A stretch of DNA of 9,422 nt. Origin: DATARH01 sp036278835 (lineage in GTDB: Bacteria > Pseudomonadota > Alphaproteobacteria > ATCC43930 > CGMCC-115725). Below are positions 6,772 through 9,422 of this stretch, in pieces; position 1 is the stretch's first letter; each line of letters begins with the position of its first letter. A program made the position numbers and the translations under genes. The notes below the pieces were generated by a model, which saw nothing but the letters and a program-made list of their open reading frames with translations, was not told the DNA's origin and ran no database searches. The stretch lies in contig DASUKH010000327.1 of NCBI GenBank assembly GCA_036278835.1, positions 1 to 9,422 of the forward strand, given 5' to 3'.

Positions 6772-7911
6772 TCAGGCAGACACGGTCAGCCGCGCCGTGT
6801 CGAAATGGTACACGCGGGCGGTGTTGCCGGCGGCGATCCTGGCCTGTTCGTCGTCCGGCACGCCGGCGAGGATTTCCGAGAGGATCTTCCGCGATTGGGG
6901 AAAAGTGGACTCGCTGTGCGGGTAATCCGATCCCCACATCATGTTGTCGACGCCGATGACATCGCGCAGGCGGATGCCGACGGCGTCTTCCTGAAAGCTT
7001 AAAACGACGTTGCGGCGGAAGAAGTCGCTCGGGCGCATGCCGTCCTTGAACCGGTAGATCGCCTCGCCGTGGCGCTCGCGATACGTGTAATCCATCGTTG
7101 CGAGCAGGTGCGGCGCCCAGGCCAGCTCGAACTCGACGATGGCGAGGGTGAGGCGGGGGTGACGCTCGAAGACGCCGGAGAAGATCATGTCGCACATCGA
7201 CAGCGCCGGATAGAACGCCTTCGTGGCGCGGCTGCTGGCGTCGCGCAGCGTCCTGTCGCCGGCCCCGCGGATTTTCCCCAGCCGCCGGGTCGCGGTGTGC
7301 AGGGAGAGCGGCATATCGAGCGAAGCGGCGGCCGCCCAGAACTTTTCGTATCCGGGTTGGTCGTACCGCCGGTCTTCTTGCGGATACTCGGTGATCATTG
7401 CGCCGGCGAGGCCGAGCCGGGCGGCGCGCTCCAGCTCCGCAATCCCGTCCTGGACATCGTCCAGGTTGATCATCGCGATGCCCTTGAGGCGTGCGGGATC
7501 GGTGCGGCAGAACTCGGCGAGCCAGTCATTGTACGCACGGAAAATGGCGGACATCAGTCCCGTGTCCGCCACCTTGAAGTAGAAGAGTCCCTGCGAGGGG
7601 TAGAGGACTTCGCCGGCCACCCCGTCGAGCGCCATGTCCTTGACGTGCTGCTCGGGGTCGTACCCGCCGCGGTGCACGTCTTCAAAGCGCCCCTCGGCGG
7701 AGATCGTCTCGGGAGCCTCGAACCGCGCGCCGGCATTCGAGATGAGGCCGATCCCGGAGAGGGCCTGGTCCGCCTCGACCACGATCTGGTCGGCGCCGTC
7801 GATCCGCTCGATCCGCGGCGCCCGGTCCCGGAACGCCTTGTCGATGCGGGTCTGCCACAGATCGGGCGGCTCAAACACGTGAGAATCCGACGAGAGAACC
7901 AGCGGCAGCAT
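6772..7911 (-). CDS. Metal-dependent amidohydrolase, family 2 (ACMSD/LigW-like TIM barrel)
   Basis: This 379-residue TIM-barrel enzyme belongs to the group that holds ACMSD, gamma-resorcylate decarboxylase and other decarboxylases and hydrolases of aromatic or acyl compounds. Seen: an N-terminal metal motif SSDSHVFEPPDLW (residues 7-19, D9-S-H11 with E14); a strand-5 histidine, His205 in MPLSLHTATRR; the conserved block FERHPRLTLAIVEFELAWAPHL (His251, Glu260, Trp265, His268); and the catalytic Asp329 in WGSDYPHSES. All landmarks of an active enzyme are present. AGGAG (7919-7923) is 7 nt from the ATG at 7911 but only 1 nt from the ATG at 7917, so 7911 is preferred; a longer open frame to 8184 overlaps the neighbouring gene and lacks support. 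It follows the duplicated-domain gene by 56 bp on the same strand and converges on the amidase with a 7-bp gap. Whether it decarboxylates or hydrolyses cannot be told. Confidence 0.92.
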   Translation of the reverse strand: MLPLVLSSDSHVFEPPDLWQTRIDKAFRDRAPRIERIDGADQIVVEADQALSGIGLISNAGARFEAPETISAEGRFEDVHRGGYDPEQHVKDMALDGVAGEVLYPSQGLFYFKVADTGLMSAIFRAYNDWLAEFCRTDPARLKGIAMINLDDVQDGIAELERAARLGLAGAMITEYPQEDRRYDQPGYEKFWAAAASLDMPLSLHTATRRLGKIRGAGDRTLRDASSRATKAFYPALSMCDMIFSGVFERHPRLTLAIVEFELAWAPHLLATMDYTYRERHGEAIYRFKDGMRPSDFFRRNVVLSFQEDAVGIRLRDVIGVDNMMWGSDYPHSESTFPQSRKILSEILAGVPDDEQARIAAGNTARVYHFDTARLTVSA

Positions 7912-7918
7912 CGGCATT

Positions 7919-7923
7919 CTCCT
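7919..7923 (-). promoter_or_regulatory. Shine-Dalgarno that selects the second ATG of the amidohydrolase
   Basis: Minus-strand AGGAG is 7 nt from ATG 7911 but only 1 nt from ATG 7917, so translation should start at 7911. Confidence 0.65.
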
Positions 7924-7941
7924 TTCCCGCCCGATCGCGGG

Positions 7942-7965
7942 CCGCCCTCGCCCGCGGCAGGGCGG
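7942..7965 (-). other. GC-rich stem-loop between two codirectional genes
   Basis: CCGCCCT (7942-7948) pairs perfectly with AGGGCGG (7959-7965) across a 10-nt loop. On the minus strand it begins 2 nt after the stop codon of the duplicated-domain gene and precedes the amidohydrolase ribosome site by about 20 nt. There is no U-tract, so full termination is unlikely; it could tune expression of the downstream gene or protect the upstream message end. Confidence 0.35.
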
Positions 7966-7967
7966 TG

Positions 7968-8894
7968 CTATTCCGCGGCGGCGAGGTTCGGCGTGAACTC
8001 CGCCGGCAGCCCCTTGTGGCCGGTCAACCGTTCGCCTTCCTCGTACATCTCGAAGGCGCGCTTCTTCAGCGTCGGCAGCATTGCTGCGATCTGTTCGAGG
8101 TCGAGATCGGCGGCGATCCCGGGATAACCGGCGCGCTCGATCATGGCGCTCAATTTTCTGTTCTCGAACTGCTGAAAGGTCCATGCCAGCGGGTCGTCAA
8201 TGACCGTCAGGTCCCAATTGGTCCGGTGGTTCTTGTTGCGCGGACCGTAATGGTAATGCGGGTTCTGCCAGAAACAGTCGAAGGCGAGAAGCTCGGTTTC
8301 CTCGACGTAGGCTCTTCCTTTCGAGCCGCCGACATCGGCGAGGACGTGGACCGCGAGGCCACCGTCGCCGTTTTTCAGCCGCCGCATTTCAAGGCCGAAG
8401 CGGATATTGCCGGCCTCGAAGATTTCCGTGCCGCGGTTGTGCTTGACGGTGTTCCGCTTGGCGATGAAGGTCTCCCGGGCGCAGGCTTCGATTTCCGGCA
8501 GGAGCCGCCGCACCGCGCCAAGGTCGGCTTTTCCCGCGATCTCTTTGTATCCGGCCCGCGCCAGCATGCTCGGAAGCTTTTGGCCCAAGGTCCGGATGGT
8601 CCAGCCGATCGGGTTGCCGTCGGTGACCGGGTCCATCCGACAATGCACGCCCATGCCGCCTCCGACGCGGCCGGCGGTCTCCAGTGCCGGGTTCTCCGGC
8701 CCGTAAACGTAGCTTCTCTCGATATCGAAACAGTTGAAGCGCAGGAGTGTCGTGTGCTTGCCGTCCACATCGGCAGCGACCTCGATGGAGACACCCTGAT
8801 CCGAATGATCCTCGACATTGGCATCCCATAGCTGATGCCGAACGACGAAAGTCAGAGGATCGGCGGTAAAGCTGGTACCCTGCGATTGCGGCAT
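7968..8894 (-). CDS. Protein of unknown function with two tandem copies of one domain
   Basis: I do not recognise this 308-residue protein. Its halves are homologous to each other: residues about 34-143 align with 178-284. Each copy starts with a beta-like stretch (VAADVDG; VLADVGG) and carries the motif F-x-C-F-x5-Y-x-Y-G-P-x-N (53-68 and 205-220, ungapped). Then comes P-x-x-W-T (95-99 and 235-239) and a helical block with RAGY (113-116; 254-257), D-L and LLP/MLP (131-133; 272-274). The Cys, Tyr pair and Gly-Pro are kept in both copies. There is no signal peptide or membrane helix, so it is likely cytoplasmic. GGAGG lies 6 nt before the ATG at 8894, a convincing start. It is followed after 56 bp by a family-2 amidohydrolase and is divergent from another, which suggests an accessory role (substrate binding, or a subunit) or a step in the same catabolic route; this is inference. 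Confidence 0.9.
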   Translation of the reverse strand: MPQSQGTSFTADPLTFVVRHQLWDANVEDHSDQGVSIEVAADVDGKHTTLLRFNCFDIERSYVYGPENPALETAGRVGGGMGVHCRMDPVTDGNPIGWTIRTLGQKLPSMLARAGYKEIAGKADLGAVRRLLPEIEACARETFIAKRNTVKHNRGTEIFEAGNIRFGLEMRRLKNGDGGLAVHVLADVGGSKGRAYVEETELLAFDCFWQNPHYHYGPRNKNHRTNWDLTVIDDPLAWTFQQFENRKLSAMIERAGYPGIAADLDLEQIAAMLPTLKKRAFEMYEEGERLTGHKGLPAEFTPNLAAAE

Positions 8895-8924
8895 GGTGGA
8901 CCTCCGGGAAATTCAACCAAGCTT

Positions 8925-8942
8925 AAGGAGAGGGGAGGGGGG
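8925..8942 (+). other. 18-nt uninterrupted purine tract in a divergent gap
   Basis: The plus strand here is purely A/G with runs of four and six G. It lies in the 5' leader of the minus-strand unknown gene, 31 nt from its start codon. G-runs are too few for a confident quadruplex; it is recorded as a composition anomaly inside a probable promoter region. Confidence 0.4.
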
Positions 8943-8960
8943 TCGCAAGAGTTCTTCGGG

Positions 8961-8983
8961 GGCTCGGCGCGCTTGATCGAGCC
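8961..8983. promoter_or_regulatory. Inverted repeat in the amidohydrolase divergent gap, candidate operator
   Basis: GGCTCG (8961-8966) and CGAGCC (8978-8983) form a perfect 6-bp inverted repeat with an 11-nt spacer, near the middle of the 160-bp gap (8895-9054) between divergent starts. This is where a shared regulator would bind. No clear -35/-10 pair was found on either strand, and no regulator gene is in the window. Confidence 0.25.
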
Positions 8984-9054
8984 AGCGCCCGAACGCCCTC
9001 TGGACACGATCCGGCCGCCACAGCCAAACTCGCGCAGCACAGAGGAGACCCCCG

Positions 9055-9422
9055 ATGGCCATCATCGATTCCCAGGTCCACGTCTATGAGGCGAACACGC
9101 CGAAGCGGCCATGGCACAGCGTGCCGAACTGGCCCGCTCACGTCACCGGCGACGAGATGGTGGCGGCGATGGACAAGGTCGGCGTGGACGGCGCGATCTT
9201 CATCTCCGCTTTTTCCATGTACCAGTACGACGGCAGCTATGCCGTCGAAGTGCGCCAGGCCCATCCCGGCCGGTTCGCGATCGTCAAGCCGGTCAACCCG
9301 GACGACCCGGCGGTGGCCGATGTCATCGCCGACTGGAAGAGGATTCCGGGCACGGTCGGGATCCGCATCATGCTGACGAAAGAGGCGAACCGCCGGCCCG
9401 ACGACCCCGGCATCGACCGGAT
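9055..9422 (+). CDS. Family-2 amidohydrolase, N-terminal part, cut by right edge
   Basis: The first 122 codons of a TIM-barrel amidohydrolase of the family-2 (2-pyrone-4,6-dicarboxylate lactonase / ACMSD-like) group are present. Seen: the N-terminal metal motif IIDSQVHVYE (D5-x-Q7-x-H9; the first His of the usual H-x-H is Gln, a common variant), a helix GDEMVAAMDKVGVDGAIFIS (32-51), and alternating strands with RFAIVKPVNP (73-82) and GTVGIRIML (99-107), typical of the first barrel repeats. The metal-binding His, Glu and Asp of the later strands are beyond the window. ATG 9055 has AGGAG (9043-9047) 7 nt upstream. It is clearly a different subfamily from the amidohydrolase at 6772-7911: the N-terminal motif and spacing differ and no long identity is seen, so it is not a recent duplicate. 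It is divergent from the duplicated-domain gene and may share its regulation. Confidence 0.88.
   Translation, partial: MAIIDSQVHVYEANTPKRPWHSVPNWPAHVTGDEMVAAMDKVGVDGAIFISAFSMYQYDGSYAVEVRQAHPGRFAIVKPVNPDDPAVADVIADWKRIPGTVGIRIMLTKEANRRPDDPGIDR

Noticed and set aside
7912..8184. N-terminal extension of the minus-strand amidohydrolase
   Set aside because: It overlaps the end of the duplicated-domain gene in another frame and is Arg-rich; the family begins with the metal motif just after the ATG at 7911.

Overview
The window is GC-rich (about two thirds by eye), densely coding bacterial chromosome. Gaps are short, Shine-Dalgarno sites are strong, and the third codon position is almost always G or C, so long open frames also appear on the opposite strand. 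The gene mix (CobW-type GTPase, CCG-domain iron-sulfur protein, MFS carrier, TTC38-like TPR protein, amidase, several metal-dependent amidohydrolases) suits a soil or aquatic alphaproteobacterium with a broad catabolic repertoire (Rhodospirillales or Bradyrhizobium-like). That assignment is inference. I see no phage, transposon, CRISPR, rRNA or tRNA signature, and no composition break that would mark an island.

Layout. (1) 1-3835, minus strand, in transcription order: MFS transporter, small VOC-fold protein, two-cluster iron-sulfur protein, and a CobW/YjiA-type GTPase cut by the left edge. (2) A 90-bp divergent gap. (3) 3925-6764, plus strand: a TTC38-like TPR protein and, 14 nt later, an amidase-signature hydrolase, almost certainly one transcript. 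(4) A 7-bp convergent junction. (5) 6772-8894, minus strand: a protein of unknown function built from two copies of one domain, then a family-2 amidohydrolase 56 bp downstream. (6) A 160-bp divergent gap. (7) 9055 to the right edge, plus strand: a second, diverged family-2 amidohydrolase, truncated.

Functionally, the right two thirds look like a hydrolase neighbourhood: one amidase and two TIM-barrel amidohydrolases, with two non-catalytic-looking companions (the TPR protein and the duplicated-domain protein). No substrate can be read from the sequence. The left third mixes uptake or efflux, redox and metallochaperone-like functions; nothing shows that its genes share a pathway.

The best candidate for something undescribed is the 308-residue protein at 7968-8894. 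Its two halves align over about 100 residues each and share a striking F-x-C-F-x5-Y-x-Y-G-P-x-N motif, and it is encoded just ahead of an amidohydrolase. Two neighbouring metalloproteins (iron-sulfur and CobW) each carry Ser in place of one Cys of a canonical metal-binding motif, which is also worth checking.
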